DNA of 64,000 nucleotides, from contig DASYAV010000024.1 in NCBI GenBank assembly GCA_036501145.1, positions 62,001 through 126,000 of the forward strand, written 5' to 3'. Positions 1-7,436 of this stretch are shown here, piece by piece. The notes under the pieces are model-generated. The model did no database searches, was not told where the DNA came from, and saw only the letters and a list, made by a program, of their open reading frames with translations. The stretch comes from PALSA-505 sp036501145 (GTDB lineage Bacteria > Actinomycetota > Actinomycetes > Streptosporangiales > Streptosporangiaceae). Numbering within the stretch: the first letter of the stretch is position 1; every line of letters starts with the position of its first letter. The translations under genes were made by a program, and so were the position numbers.

Positions 1-1020
1 CTGCTGCTGGTGGTCGAGCTGCTGATGGCGGCGTGCAGCGCCGGGCTGGCGGTCAACGCGGACACCGGATCCGCGCTGTGGCCGCTGTTCCTGCTGCCCG
101 CGCTGTCGGCCGGGCTGAGCGGGTGCGACAGCGCGGCCCGCAACGCGGTCGTGCCCAGCATGGTGCGCCGCTCCGAGCTGTCGGCCGCGAACGCGTTGTT
201 CCAGTCCCTGTCCCAGGTGGGTTCGGTGGCTGGCCCGGCGGCCGCCGGGCTGCTGCTGGCCGGGGCCGGGATCCGCTTCGTGTACTGGATGGATGTGGCC
301 GGCTATGTGGTCGGCATGGTCGCGGTGTTCGCCATCTCGCCGCAGCGGCCGGCCGGCGGCGGCCACCAGCCCGGGCTGCGCTCGATCATCGACGGCTTCC
401 GCTTCCTGCGCGGCCGCCAGGGCATCCAGGGCGCCTACCTGATCGACATCAACGCGATGGTGTTCGGCATGCCGCGGGCGCTGTTCCCGGCGCTCGCCAT
501 GACGGTGTTCGGCGGCGGCGCCTCGACGGTCGGCTTCCTGTACGCCGCGCCCGGCGCCGGGGCGCTGGTCGGCGCGCTGACCACGGGCTGGGTCGGCGGG
601 GTCCGGCGGCAGGGCCGTGCGGTGATCATCGCGGTCATCGTCTGGGGCCTGGCCATCGCCGGCTTCGGCCTGGTGTCCTGGCTGCCTGCCGCGCTGGTGC
701 TGCTGGCTGTGGCCGGCTGGGCCGACGTCATCTCGGCGGTGTTCCGCAACACGATCATCCAGCTGTCGGTGACCGACGAATACCGCGGGCGGCTGCAGGG
801 CCTGCAGATGGCCGTGGTCTCCGGCGGCCCCCGGCTGGGCGACCTGGAGTCCGGCGGCGTGGCCACCGCGCTCGGCGATACGGTGTCGGTCGTCTCCGGC
901 GGCCTGGCCTGCGTGGCTGGCGCGCTGCTGCTGGCCTGGCTGCTGCCCGGCTTCCGCCGCCAGGACACCTCGGCCGGAGGCGCAGCCGTCCAGGATGAAA
1001 ACGTGACGGCCGGGACCTAG
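1..1020 (+). CDS. MFS transporter, C-terminal part (gene cut by window start)
   Basis: The reading frame is open from the first base, so the true start lies upstream and 339 C-terminal residues are visible. The protein is a chain of hydrophobic helices separated by short basic loops and ends in a hydrophilic tail. The helix-loop pattern around SAARNAVVPSMVRRSELSAANAL and the RFLRGRQGIQGAY loop resemble the EntS-like MFS_3 efflux subfamily. Such proteins export small molecules across the cytoplasmic membrane by proton antiport; the substrate cannot be read from sequence. It ends 28 bases before the convergent MFS gene on the other strand. Confidence 0.8.
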   Translation: MLLVVELLMAACSAGLAVNADTGSALWPLFLLPALSAGLSGCDSAARNAVVPSMVRRSELSAANALFQSLSQVGSVAGPAAAGLLLAGAGIRFVYWMDVAGYVVGMVAVFAISPQRPAGGGHQPGLRSIIDGFRFLRGRQGIQGAYLIDINAMVFGMPRALFPALAMTVFGGGASTVGFLYAAPGAGALVGALTTGWVGGVRRQGRAVIIAVIVWGLAIAGFGLVSWLPAALVLLAVAGWADVISAVFRNTIIQLSVTDEYRGRLQGLQMAVVSGGPRLGDLESGGVATALGDTVSVVSGGLACVAGALLLAWLLPGFRRQDTSAGGAAVQDENVTAGT

Positions 1021-1048
1021 CGCCGACGTCAGCGCCGCTTGACCAGCC

Positions 1049-3064
1049 TCAGCCGTGCATCTTGGCCAGCTCGGCAGCCACCATCGCCTCGTGCTCCTGC
1101 TCGTCCCGGCGGGCGTCGGACGGCTTCCACCGGCCGCGCAGCAGCGGGATGCTGAGCAGGAAGAAGATGATCCCGCCGAAGCACACCCAGTACCAGGTCT
1201 GCCACTGGCCAGGCGCCTGGGCGGCCGCCTTCTGCACCGCGGCCGCGTGTGCCTGCAGGTAGGGGAACACGCCCCGCGGGACCTTGGACAGCGCGGTGAG
1301 CTGCGCCGAGTAGGGGGCGATGGCCCTCAGCTGGGCCGAGTAGGGCGCGATCGTCTTCAGGTCGGACGCGTACGGCGCGACGGTCTTCAGCGCGGGCGCG
1401 GCGGCGATCACGCCGCCGATGGCCGCCTTGTTGGCCGCGATCGTGGCCAGGATCTTCCGGCCGGTGGCCCCGCCGCCGGCCGCCTTCAGCGCCTGGGCCG
1501 CCAGGGCGGGCGGGATCTTGGCCGGGTTGGGGTATGCGGCCAGCCTGGCGAACAGCGCGGGGTTGGCCTGGATCACGGCGAGTTCCGGTGCCAGCCTGGC
1601 CGCGTTCGTCAGCTGCACCGCGTCCCGCTGTGCCGTGGCCAGGACCGGCGGGGGGATCTTCTTCGCGGTGGCCAGGACGGCCGGCGGGATCTTCTGGGCG
1701 GTGGCCACCACGGCCGGGTGGGTCTGCGCGAAGGCGATCTCGTTCTTGTAGGTGGCCGCGTAGGCCGACACGGTGGAGCCGTAGGTGACCAGCGGCGTGA
1801 CCGAGTTGATCACCGCCGGGATGACCAGGAACGAGATGAAGACCACCACCCGGATGATCCAGCCCCAGATGGCCAGGCCGGTCGCGGTGAGCGCCGGGTT
1901 GCGGGCCTCGACGGCCTCGGTGAAGCTGGCCATCCACGGGGTGTAGGCCACGCCGAGGCCGAACGACAGGATGGCCAGGATGATGGCCAGCGTGTAGTAG
2001 CCGGGGTGGTGGCCGGCCTGCATCAGGTAGATCACCGTCATCACGGCGGCCATCACCCCGCCGAGCACCATGAACGGCTTGCGCACCCGGAAGCGGTCGG
2101 AGATCAGCCCGACCAGGATGACCGCGATGACGTTGAAGCCCCAGTTCCAGTTGCCCAGGCCGTTGGCGTCCTTGACCGAGAAGCCGAACACCGTGGTCAG
2201 GTAGATCAAGCTGAAACCCACCGCGGTGAAGTAGATGAGCAGCATGATCGATACCGCGAACGAGGAGATCAGTACGTCGGCCTTGAGCAGCTGGCGGAAC
2301 GGGTGGCGCAGCGCGGTGTCGATGTCAGCCTCGGACAGGCCCTTGGCCCGGGCCTCGACCAGCGCCCGGTCGCGCATGGTCACCATGAGCTGGTCGCGCA
2401 GCTGGGGCGACAGTTCGCGCAGCGCGACAAAGGCGATCGCCCACACGACCAGCCCGACCACGCCGCAGATGATGTACTGGTGCGTCCAGATCCTGGGATT
2501 GTGCACGACGGCGGGGATCGTGGCGCTGCCCACGACCGCGACCACCAGGCTGCCCACCACTGGCCCGCTGGTCCAGAAGCCCATCGCCGTGGCCCGGCCG
2601 AGTTGCGGGGAGAAGTCCCTGATCAGCGCGGGCGTGGCCACCAGGCAGATGCCCTCGACCAGGCCGACCACGAACGTCGCGATGCCGAACGCCCACCGGT
2701 TGGTGGTGTTCGGCAGTACGACCAGCGTGATGATGCCGGTGAAGAACAGGCCGATGACCACCAGGTTGGCCCGGCCCCACCGGTCGGTGATCCCGGCGAA
2801 CAGCGAGCCGAACGCCCCCAGCAGGTTGCCGAAGGCCAGGATGGCCACGAAGAACGTGAAGCTCATGTGCAGGTCGGCCAGGACCAGTGTGGACACCGAG
2901 CCGACCACGTACAGCTCGTAGTACAGCGTGATGGTGGCCAGCACCGTGAGGGCCAGCAACAGCACGCGCGGCCGGGTGTCCGGGTAGCTGCCAAGCTGCC
3001 GGTGCCAGAGCACGGACAGGCCACGGCCGGGCTGGTGGACGGTATCTGCGGTAGTCGCGTTCAT
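1049..3064 (-). CDS. MFS transporter with a very long repeat-bearing extracytoplasmic loop
   Basis: This 671-residue MFS permease is far longer than the usual 400-450. Helices 1-11 are ordinary, with the signature GITDRWGRANL after helix 2 and a central loop holding LSEADIDTALRHPFRQL. Between the penultimate and last helix (about residues 430-615) lies a large hydrophilic Ala/Pro-rich insert predicted to face outward. It contains near-repeats: KIPPAVLATAK then KIPPPVLATAQ, and later VAPYASDLKT, IAPYSAQLRA, IAPYSAQLTA. After the last helix comes a basic-acidic tail, DARRDEQEHEAMVAAELAKM. Similar long-loop permeases occur in other actinobacteria, but I know of no defined substrate. The gene is divergent from a TetR regulator, its likely controller. 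Confidence 0.85.
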   Translation of the reverse strand: MNATTADTVHQPGRGLSVLWHRQLGSYPDTRPRVLLLALTVLATITLYYELYVVGSVSTLVLADLHMSFTFFVAILAFGNLLGAFGSLFAGITDRWGRANLVVIGLFFTGIITLVVLPNTTNRWAFGIATFVVGLVEGICLVATPALIRDFSPQLGRATAMGFWTSGPVVGSLVVAVVGSATIPAVVHNPRIWTHQYIICGVVGLVVWAIAFVALRELSPQLRDQLMVTMRDRALVEARAKGLSEADIDTALRHPFRQLLKADVLISSFAVSIMLLIYFTAVGFSLIYLTTVFGFSVKDANGLGNWNWGFNVIAVILVGLISDRFRVRKPFMVLGGVMAAVMTVIYLMQAGHHPGYYTLAIILAILSFGLGVAYTPWMASFTEAVEARNPALTATGLAIWGWIIRVVVFISFLVIPAVINSVTPLVTYGSTVSAYAATYKNEIAFAQTHPAVVATAQKIPPAVLATAKKIPPPVLATAQRDAVQLTNAARLAPELAVIQANPALFARLAAYPNPAKIPPALAAQALKAAGGGATGRKILATIAANKAAIGGVIAAAPALKTVAPYASDLKTIAPYSAQLRAIAPYSAQLTALSKVPRGVFPYLQAHAAAVQKAAAQAPGQWQTWYWVCFGGIIFFLLSIPLLRGRWKPSDARRDEQEHEAMVAAELAKMHG
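1270..1740 (-). repeat. Degenerate peptide repeats in the long loop of the MFS transporter
   Basis: Two repeat families are visible. An 11-residue unit of the form KIPPxVLATAx occurs twice in tandem with a weaker third copy (HPAVVATAQ), encoded around 1636-1725. A 10-residue unit of the form xIAPYSAQLx occurs three times, encoded around 1285-1400. Both lie in the predicted extracytoplasmic loop. Confidence 0.7.
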
Positions 3065-3105
3065 GCGGTCCTCGCAAGCGCTCGTCGAGGGGGCCCGGCA
3101 GAAAT

Positions 3106-3137
3106 ACTTTTGTGTACTTTTGTGTGTTGGCTAATGT
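3106..3137 (+). promoter_or_regulatory. Tandem 10-bp repeat and leaderless promoter of the TetR gene
   Basis: ACTTTTGTGT is present twice head to tail (3106-3115 and 3116-3125). A TTGTGT (3110-3115) and TAATGT (3132-3137) pair with a 16-base spacer would start transcription near the GTG at 3145. The repeat lies between the divergent TetR and MFS genes, where an operator is expected. No Shine-Dalgarno sequence is seen. Confidence 0.5.
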
Positions 3138-3144
3138 TAGGACC

Positions 3145-3831
3145 GTGTTCTCACGAAGACAAGGGGGCCTGGGCGGTACCCACGACGAACCGGGGCTGCC
3201 TCGTGGCCGCAGTGGGCTGCCCGCCGAGACGGTGCGGGCGGCGCAGCGCGAGCGGCTGCTCCGGTCGGTGATCGCCGCGGTGGCCGAGACCGGGTTTGCC
3301 GACGTCACCGTGGCCGACATCGTCCGCGGTGCCCGGGTGTCGAAGGCGGCTTTCTACGCCCACTTCGCCGGCAAGGAGGACTGCTTCCTCGCCGCCACAG
3401 GGACCGGCCGCCAGCTGATGATCGACCGGGTGGTGGCGGCCGGCCGCCACCCGCTGCCGCCGGGCGGCGCGCACGGGCAGCTGCGCGCCGGGCTCCGGGC
3501 ATTCCTGGAGTTCCTGGCGTCCGAGCCCGCCTTCACCCGGGCGTTCTATATCTGGATGCCCGCGGTCGGCGACCGCGCGGTGGCCCGGATCGAGTCGGCC
3601 CAGCACGTCTTCGCCCGGCTGAACCAGGCCTGGCACGAACATGCCCGCCGGGACCACCCGGACTGGCCGGACGTCCCCTACCAGGCCTACTTCGCGCTGG
3701 CCGGGGCGACCACCGAGCTGGTCCGTGCCCAGGTGCGGCACGACAGCGGGGAGAGCCTCACCAGCCTGGAGGACACGCTGATGGGGCTGCATCTCGCGGT
3801 GCTCGCCGCCGAGCCGTGGACCGCTAGCTGA
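3145..3831 (+). CDS. TetR family transcriptional regulator
   Basis: A protein of about 228 residues. The N-terminal HTH is clear: RERLLRSVIAAVAETGFADV, then TVADIVRGARVSKAAFYAHF and the KEDCF that closes the TetR DNA-binding domain. The all-helical C-terminal half would bind a ligand. An upstream GTG at 3112 lies inside a tandem repeat and is unlikely; the GTG at 3145 sits seven bases after a TANNNT hexamer and is preferred as a leaderless start. It is divergent from the long-loop MFS transporter and probably represses it and itself. The ligand is unknown. Confidence 0.85.
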   Translation: MFSRRQGGLGGTHDEPGLPRGRSGLPAETVRAAQRERLLRSVIAAVAETGFADVTVADIVRGARVSKAAFYAHFAGKEDCFLAATGTGRQLMIDRVVAAGRHPLPPGGAHGQLRAGLRAFLEFLASEPAFTRAFYIWMPAVGDRAVARIESAQHVFARLNQAWHEHARRDHPDWPDVPYQAYFALAGATTELVRAQVRHDSGESLTSLEDTLMGLHLAVLAAEPWTAS

Positions 3832-3864
3832 CCAGCGGCTAGACCGTAAGTAACTCGCGAGTAA

Positions 3865-3870
3865 TAAACT
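3865..3870 (+). promoter_or_regulatory. Leaderless -10 hexamer of the patatin gene
   Basis: TAAACT lies seven bases before the ATG at 3878, and there is no Shine-Dalgarno sequence between them. Confidence 0.45.
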
Positions 3871-3877
3871 GGGCGCC

Positions 3878-4882
3878 ATGGGCTCATCAAGCTTGCCCGG
3901 CGGCCGGACCGGACTCGTGCTGGGTGCCGGCGGGGTGCTGGGCGCCGCGTGGATGACCGGGATGCTGCCGTCGCTGGCCGGGCGGCTGCCCGGCGGCATC
4001 GACGGCGTCGACGTGATCACCGGGACCAGCGCGGGCAGCGTGATCGCCGCTGCGCTGCGCTGCGACGTGACGATCGAGGAGATGGTCGCCTACCAGCAAG
4101 GTGCGGGCACCGGCCTGCTGGGCGACCCGGCCCTGCAGGTCACCGACGGGCCGCTGCCTCCGCTGCCGGGCTGGCGGCCGGGGTCGCCCCGGCTGATCTG
4201 CGGCACGCTGCTGCGGCGCCCGGTGCACCCGTGGGTGGCGGCGAGCGGGTGGCTGCCGTCCGGCCGCGGGCAGCACATCGCGCTGCGGGCCATGCTGGAC
4301 GCGGTGCACGGGCGGGCCAGCGCCCAGCCCGGCTGGCGGCCGGCCAGGCCGGGCTGGGCGCCCGGCAGGACCTGGATCGTCGCCGTTGACTACGACGGCG
4401 GTCGGCGGGTGGTGTTCGGCCGGGACGGCGCGCCCGGTGCGGACCTGCCGGACGCCGTGGTGGCCTCCTGCTCCATCCCCGGCTGGTACCGGCCGGTGAG
4501 CATCGGTGGGCGGCGGTACGTGGACGGCGGGGTGGCATCGGCCACCTCGCTGGACCTGATGGCCGGGGCCGGCCTGGACGAGGTCTACGTGCTGGCCCCG
4601 ATGGCCAGCGTCGTCCCCGACCGGCCGTCACGGACGCTGGAACGGGCCGAGCGGCGGATCCGGCGGATGATCACCCGCGGCCTGCTGCGGTCCGCGCAGG
4701 CGCTGCGCGCGGCGGGTGTCCGGGTCACCGTGCTCACGCCCGGGCCCGAGGATCTGGCCGCCATCGGGTGGAACCTGATGGACCCGCGGCGCCGCGAGGC
4801 GGTGCTGGAGACCTCGCTGCGCACCTCACCCGCCGCGTTCGCCGCGGCGCCGTCCGGCGTCACCGGCGCGGCCGGGCGCTGA
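3878..4882 (+). CDS. Patatin-like phospholipase family protein
   Basis: A 334-residue serine lipid acyl hydrolase of the patatin/RssA type. The glycine-rich oxyanion loop is GAGGVLGAAW near residue 13, the nucleophile elbow is GTSAGS near residue 48, and the aspartate of the Ser-Asp dyad lies in YVDGGVAS near residue 212. There is no signal peptide, so it probably acts on the inner face of the membrane or in the cytoplasm. It follows the TetR gene in the same direction but has its own leaderless promoter. The substrate is probably a phospholipid or lysophospholipid; this is by family only. Confidence 0.88.
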   Translation: MGSSSLPGGRTGLVLGAGGVLGAAWMTGMLPSLAGRLPGGIDGVDVITGTSAGSVIAAALRCDVTIEEMVAYQQGAGTGLLGDPALQVTDGPLPPLPGWRPGSPRLICGTLLRRPVHPWVAASGWLPSGRGQHIALRAMLDAVHGRASAQPGWRPARPGWAPGRTWIVAVDYDGGRRVVFGRDGAPGADLPDAVVASCSIPGWYRPVSIGGRRYVDGGVASATSLDLMAGAGLDEVYVLAPMASVVPDRPSRTLERAERRIRRMITRGLLRSAQALRAAGVRVTVLTPGPEDLAAIGWNLMDPRRREAVLETSLRTSPAAFAAAPSGVTGAAGR

Positions 4883-4965
4883 CCCACCGCCCAGAACGCC
4901 TGCATGACGGCGCGGGTTAAGGGTAGCTGCCACCTCACTACGGACGTTGAACCTGGTGAGGGGAC

Positions 4966-5391
4966 ATGATGAGCGACACCGGCAGCCCGGCGCGGACAGC
5001 CGCCGAGCAGGAACACTCGGCGGGGGAACTCGTCAAGCAGCTGTCCGAGCAGGTGTCCGTGCTGGTGCGTGACGAGCTGCGGCTGGCCCAGCTGGAGATG
5101 ACCCGCAAGGGCAAGCAGTCCGGGATGGGCTTTGGCCTGATGGGCGGCGGCGGCCTGATCGCCCTGTACGGCGTGGGCTGCCTGATCGCCTGCGCGATCA
5201 TCGCCATCAGCGGGGTGCTAGCCGCGTGGCTGTCCGCCCTCATCGTCGGCGCCGTGCTGCTGGTGGTGGCCAGCCTGATGGCGCTGACTGGCAGGGGCCG
5301 GCTCCGGCGGGGGACACCGCCGCTGCCGCGGGAAGCTATCGGGAGCGTCAAGGACGACGTCGAAGAGATCAAGGGGAGGGCGCGGCGATGA
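4966..5391 (+). CDS. Phage-holin-like (DUF1469/holin superfamily III) membrane protein
   Basis: A 141-residue protein. An amphipathic N-terminal helix (ELVKQLSEQVSVLVRDELRLAQLEM) is followed by two membrane helices around residues 52-75 and 80-105 and a short charged tail. This arrangement is typical of the actinobacterial holin superfamily III / DUF1469 proteins, which despite the name are chromosomal membrane proteins of unknown role. A purine-rich GGTGAGGGG precedes the ATG; a second ATG at 4969 is an alternative. Its stop codon overlaps the start of the DUF3618 gene, so the two are translationally coupled. Confidence 0.8.
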   Translation: MMSDTGSPARTAAEQEHSAGELVKQLSEQVSVLVRDELRLAQLEMTRKGKQSGMGFGLMGGGGLIALYGVGCLIACAIIAISGVLAAWLSALIVGAVLLVVASLMALTGRGRLRRGTPPLPREAIGSVKDDVEEIKGRARR

Positions 5392-5783
5392 GCGGAGCCG
5401 ACGACGACAACATGGCTGGTGCCACCGGAGCCGTGGCCGGCGGTAGCCCTGGCCAGGCCGCTCCTGACCCCGACGAGCTCCGGCAGGAGATCGAGCGCAC
5501 CCGTGAGCGGCTGGGTGAGACAGTGGAGCAGCTGGCCGCCAAGGCCGACGTGAAGAAGCAGGCGCAGGACGAGGCGGCCGAACTACGGGCGCAGATGCGG
5601 GCCCGGGCCAGCCAGCTCAAGGGCAAGGCCGACGCGGCGGCTCAGCAAGGTCAGCAGGCTGTCACGCGCGGCGTGAGCCAGGCTCGGCAGCGCCCGGTGC
5701 CGGTGGCCGTGGCGGCGGCCGCCGCGGGCGTGCTGCTGCTCGGCTACCTGGTCATCCGGCGGCGGCGGGCCAGCACACGCTAG
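5388..5783 (+). CDS. DUF3618 domain membrane protein
   Basis: The start is the ATG that overlaps the upstream stop (ATGA), giving 131 residues. The core PDELRQEIERTRERLGETVE followed by QLAAKADVK is the DUF3618 signature. A long helical stretch follows, then one C-terminal membrane helix and a basic end (RRRRAS). DUF3618 proteins commonly sit next to holin-like DUF1469 proteins in actinobacteria, as here. The TAG stop falls inside the CTAG that flanks the insertion sequence, so the product is intact, but anything formerly downstream in the operon is now separated by 1.6 kb. Confidence 0.82.
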   Translation: MSGADDDNMAGATGAVAGGSPGQAAPDPDELRQEIERTRERLGETVEQLAAKADVKKQAQDEAAELRAQMRARASQLKGKADAAAQQGQQAVTRGVSQARQRPVPVAVAAAAAGVLLLGYLVIRRRRASTR

Positions 5784-5849
5784 CTACTTCAACCTGAAAA
5801 AGTCGGAGAGCTGAGTTTGGGCTGGGTGCGGGATCTGGGCCTGGCGGGG

Positions 5850-7289
5850 TCAGCTGGCCAGAGTGCTGATCTTGACCAGGTTGTGAGCCAGGATCCCGTG
5901 CCCGGTCCAGATCCGGGCTCCTTCGGTACTGTCCAGGCGGGTGCGGTCCCATCCGTATTGCCGTTTGAGGGTGCTGATCCGGCCTTCGCTGCCGGTCCGC
6001 CACTTGATGGCGCGGCGGAACGCGGGCCGGTGTTCGGTGGCCTGGCGGGCGTTGCCGGGTTTGCCCTTGCGCGGGATGACGACGTGGCGGACGCCGAGTG
6101 CGTGCAGGGCCTCTTCGATGGCTTTCTCGCCGTAGCCGCGGTCGGCGGTCACGGTCCGGGGCGTCTTCCCAGTCCGCTGGATGACACGTCCTATGGCCGG
6201 GGCGAGCTGCGGGCCGTCGGGGGGGTTGCCCCGCTCCACGCGGTAGTCGATGACGACGCCATCGTCGTTGTCGGTGACCTGGGCCTTGTAGCCGAACTCG
6301 ACGGGCTTGCCGAGCCGGCCCTTGGCGATCGGCCGGGCGTCCGGCTCGTGCAGGCTGACCCGGCGGGTCGCCCCGCCGGGCATCGTGCCCGCAAGCCGCT
6401 GCCGTGTCTGCGCCGCGACCTGGCGGGTGACTTCCAGCAGTTCTGCCAGGTCGCGGACCGCACGGCGCAGCCTGCCCCGCCGTCTGCCCGCGGCGGCGTC
6501 CTTGACCCCCGCGGCGGCCAGCGCCGCCGCCTTCGTGCCGGCGCGGCGCAGCGCCCGCCGCGCGTTGCCCAGCAGCCGCCGCGCCTCGGCGGCAGCGCGT
6601 TCTGCCAGCTCCGCGAGTTCCCCGGTCGCACGGGCCACCGCGGCCTGCTTGTGTTCGCGGGCCTGCGCGGCCCGCGAACTCAGCTTCACCGCGATCGCGT
6701 GCGCCCGCTTGCCCGCGGCCCGGCTGCGGTCCCGCACCCGGATCCGCGTCGCGCCCCCCGCAGCCTGGACTCGCCGCCCGGTCGCGGCGATCCGCCGGAT
6801 AGCCCTGGCCAGCAGCCCCGAATCGGTCGGGTAAGCCACGTTCGCGGGCACCACCGTGGTGTCGGCCCGCAGCCGGGCGGTGCGCAGCAGCTTCTGCCCG
6901 GCCGCCTTGGCCAGCAGCGCCTCGTTCAGCCCGGCCACCGCCGCGCTGCCGCACCGGGTGGTCAGCTTCATCAGCGTCGTCGGGTGCGGCACCGTCCCAT
7001 CCAGCGGGATCCGGCAAAACCGCCGCCAGGAGATTGAGTCGCTGACCTCCGCGCACAGGCTCTCAAACCCCAGCCGGTACCGGTACTTCAAGAACATCAG
7101 CCGCAGGTAACACTCCACCGGCGTGCACGGGCGCCCGAGCACCGGATGGAAATACGGCGCGAACGGGGCGAAGAACGCCGGGTCATCCAGCAGCGCATCC
7201 ACCCGCGCCAGCCCCACCGGCAGCCGCAGCACCTCCTCCGGCAGCCGCGACTCCCACACCGACACCGGATCGCCTAAAGTGCGAAACAC
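5850..7289 (-). CDS. DDE transposase (ISNCY/IS1182-like)
   Basis: A 479-residue transposase. The N-terminal part (LLPVGLARVDALLDD-type region, then CYLRLMFLKYRYRLGFESLC) is the helical DNA-binding region shared by IS1182/ISNCY-like elements. The catalytic triad is probably Asp in RADTTVVPANV, Asp in VTADRGYGE and Glu in KWRTGSEGRISTLKR. Between them lies a long Ala/Arg-rich coiled region. The start is GTG, placed directly behind a 17-bp hairpin that covers its ribosome-binding sequence. The frame is intact, so the element may still be active. Assignment to ISNCY rather than IS1182 is by resemblance only. Confidence 0.85.
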   Translation of the reverse strand: MFRTLGDPVSVWESRLPEEVLRLPVGLARVDALLDDPAFFAPFAPYFHPVLGRPCTPVECYLRLMFLKYRYRLGFESLCAEVSDSISWRRFCRIPLDGTVPHPTTLMKLTTRCGSAAVAGLNEALLAKAAGQKLLRTARLRADTTVVPANVAYPTDSGLLARAIRRIAATGRRVQAAGGATRIRVRDRSRAAGKRAHAIAVKLSSRAAQAREHKQAAVARATGELAELAERAAAEARRLLGNARRALRRAGTKAAALAAAGVKDAAAGRRRGRLRRAVRDLAELLEVTRQVAAQTRQRLAGTMPGGATRRVSLHEPDARPIAKGRLGKPVEFGYKAQVTDNDDGVVIDYRVERGNPPDGPQLAPAIGRVIQRTGKTPRTVTADRGYGEKAIEEALHALGVRHVVIPRKGKPGNARQATEHRPAFRRAIKWRTGSEGRISTLKRQYGWDRTRLDSTEGARIWTGHGILAHNLVKISTLAS

Positions 7290-7330
7290 GATGGCCTCGA
7301 TCCCTTCTAGCCCAAGGGGTCGAGGCCATC
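7290..7330 (-). promoter_or_regulatory. Hairpin that would sequester the transposase ribosome-binding site
   Basis: GATGGCCTCGA (7290-7300) pairs with TCGAGGCCATC (7320-7330), and the stem is extended by six more pairs with one G-T wobble around a seven-base loop. The transposase SD-like AGAAGG lies at the loop edge of the arm directly before the GTG. Readthrough transcripts from outside would fold this and be poorly translated. Confidence 0.6.
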
Positions 7331-7436
7331 TTTCCCAGCGCCGAGCAAGATCACCCGCCGACGGAGTTCTTCAGGTCGAAGTAGCTAGCCGCGATCTGGC
7401 ACGCGGTCGCCAGCCGGGCCCGCCGCCTGGCCCCGG

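Larger units (their letters stand above)
5784..7384 (-). mobile_element. Insertion sequence with near-perfect terminal repeats and CTAG flanks
   Basis: The left end (5784-5804) and the reverse complement of the right end (7364-7384) match at 18 of 21 positions, both starting CTACTTC and continuing ACCTGAA. CTAG stands directly outside each end (5780-5783 and 7385-7388), consistent with a 4-bp target duplication. One transposase fills the element. The left CTAG supplies the stop codon of the DUF3618 gene. Confidence 0.8.

Noticed and set aside
3112..3144. An upstream GTG start for the TetR gene
   Set aside because: It lies inside the tandem promoter repeat, has no ribosome-binding site, and would add residues not typical of TetR proteins.
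1055..3271. A 738-codon frame opposite the MFS gene
   Set aside because: It is the antisense of a membrane protein and reads as His/Arg/Gln/Asp-rich filler with no domain.
4966..5391. Prophage holin and lysis module
   Set aside because: No other phage gene is nearby, and this holin-like family is normally chromosomal and paired with DUF3618 in actinobacteria.
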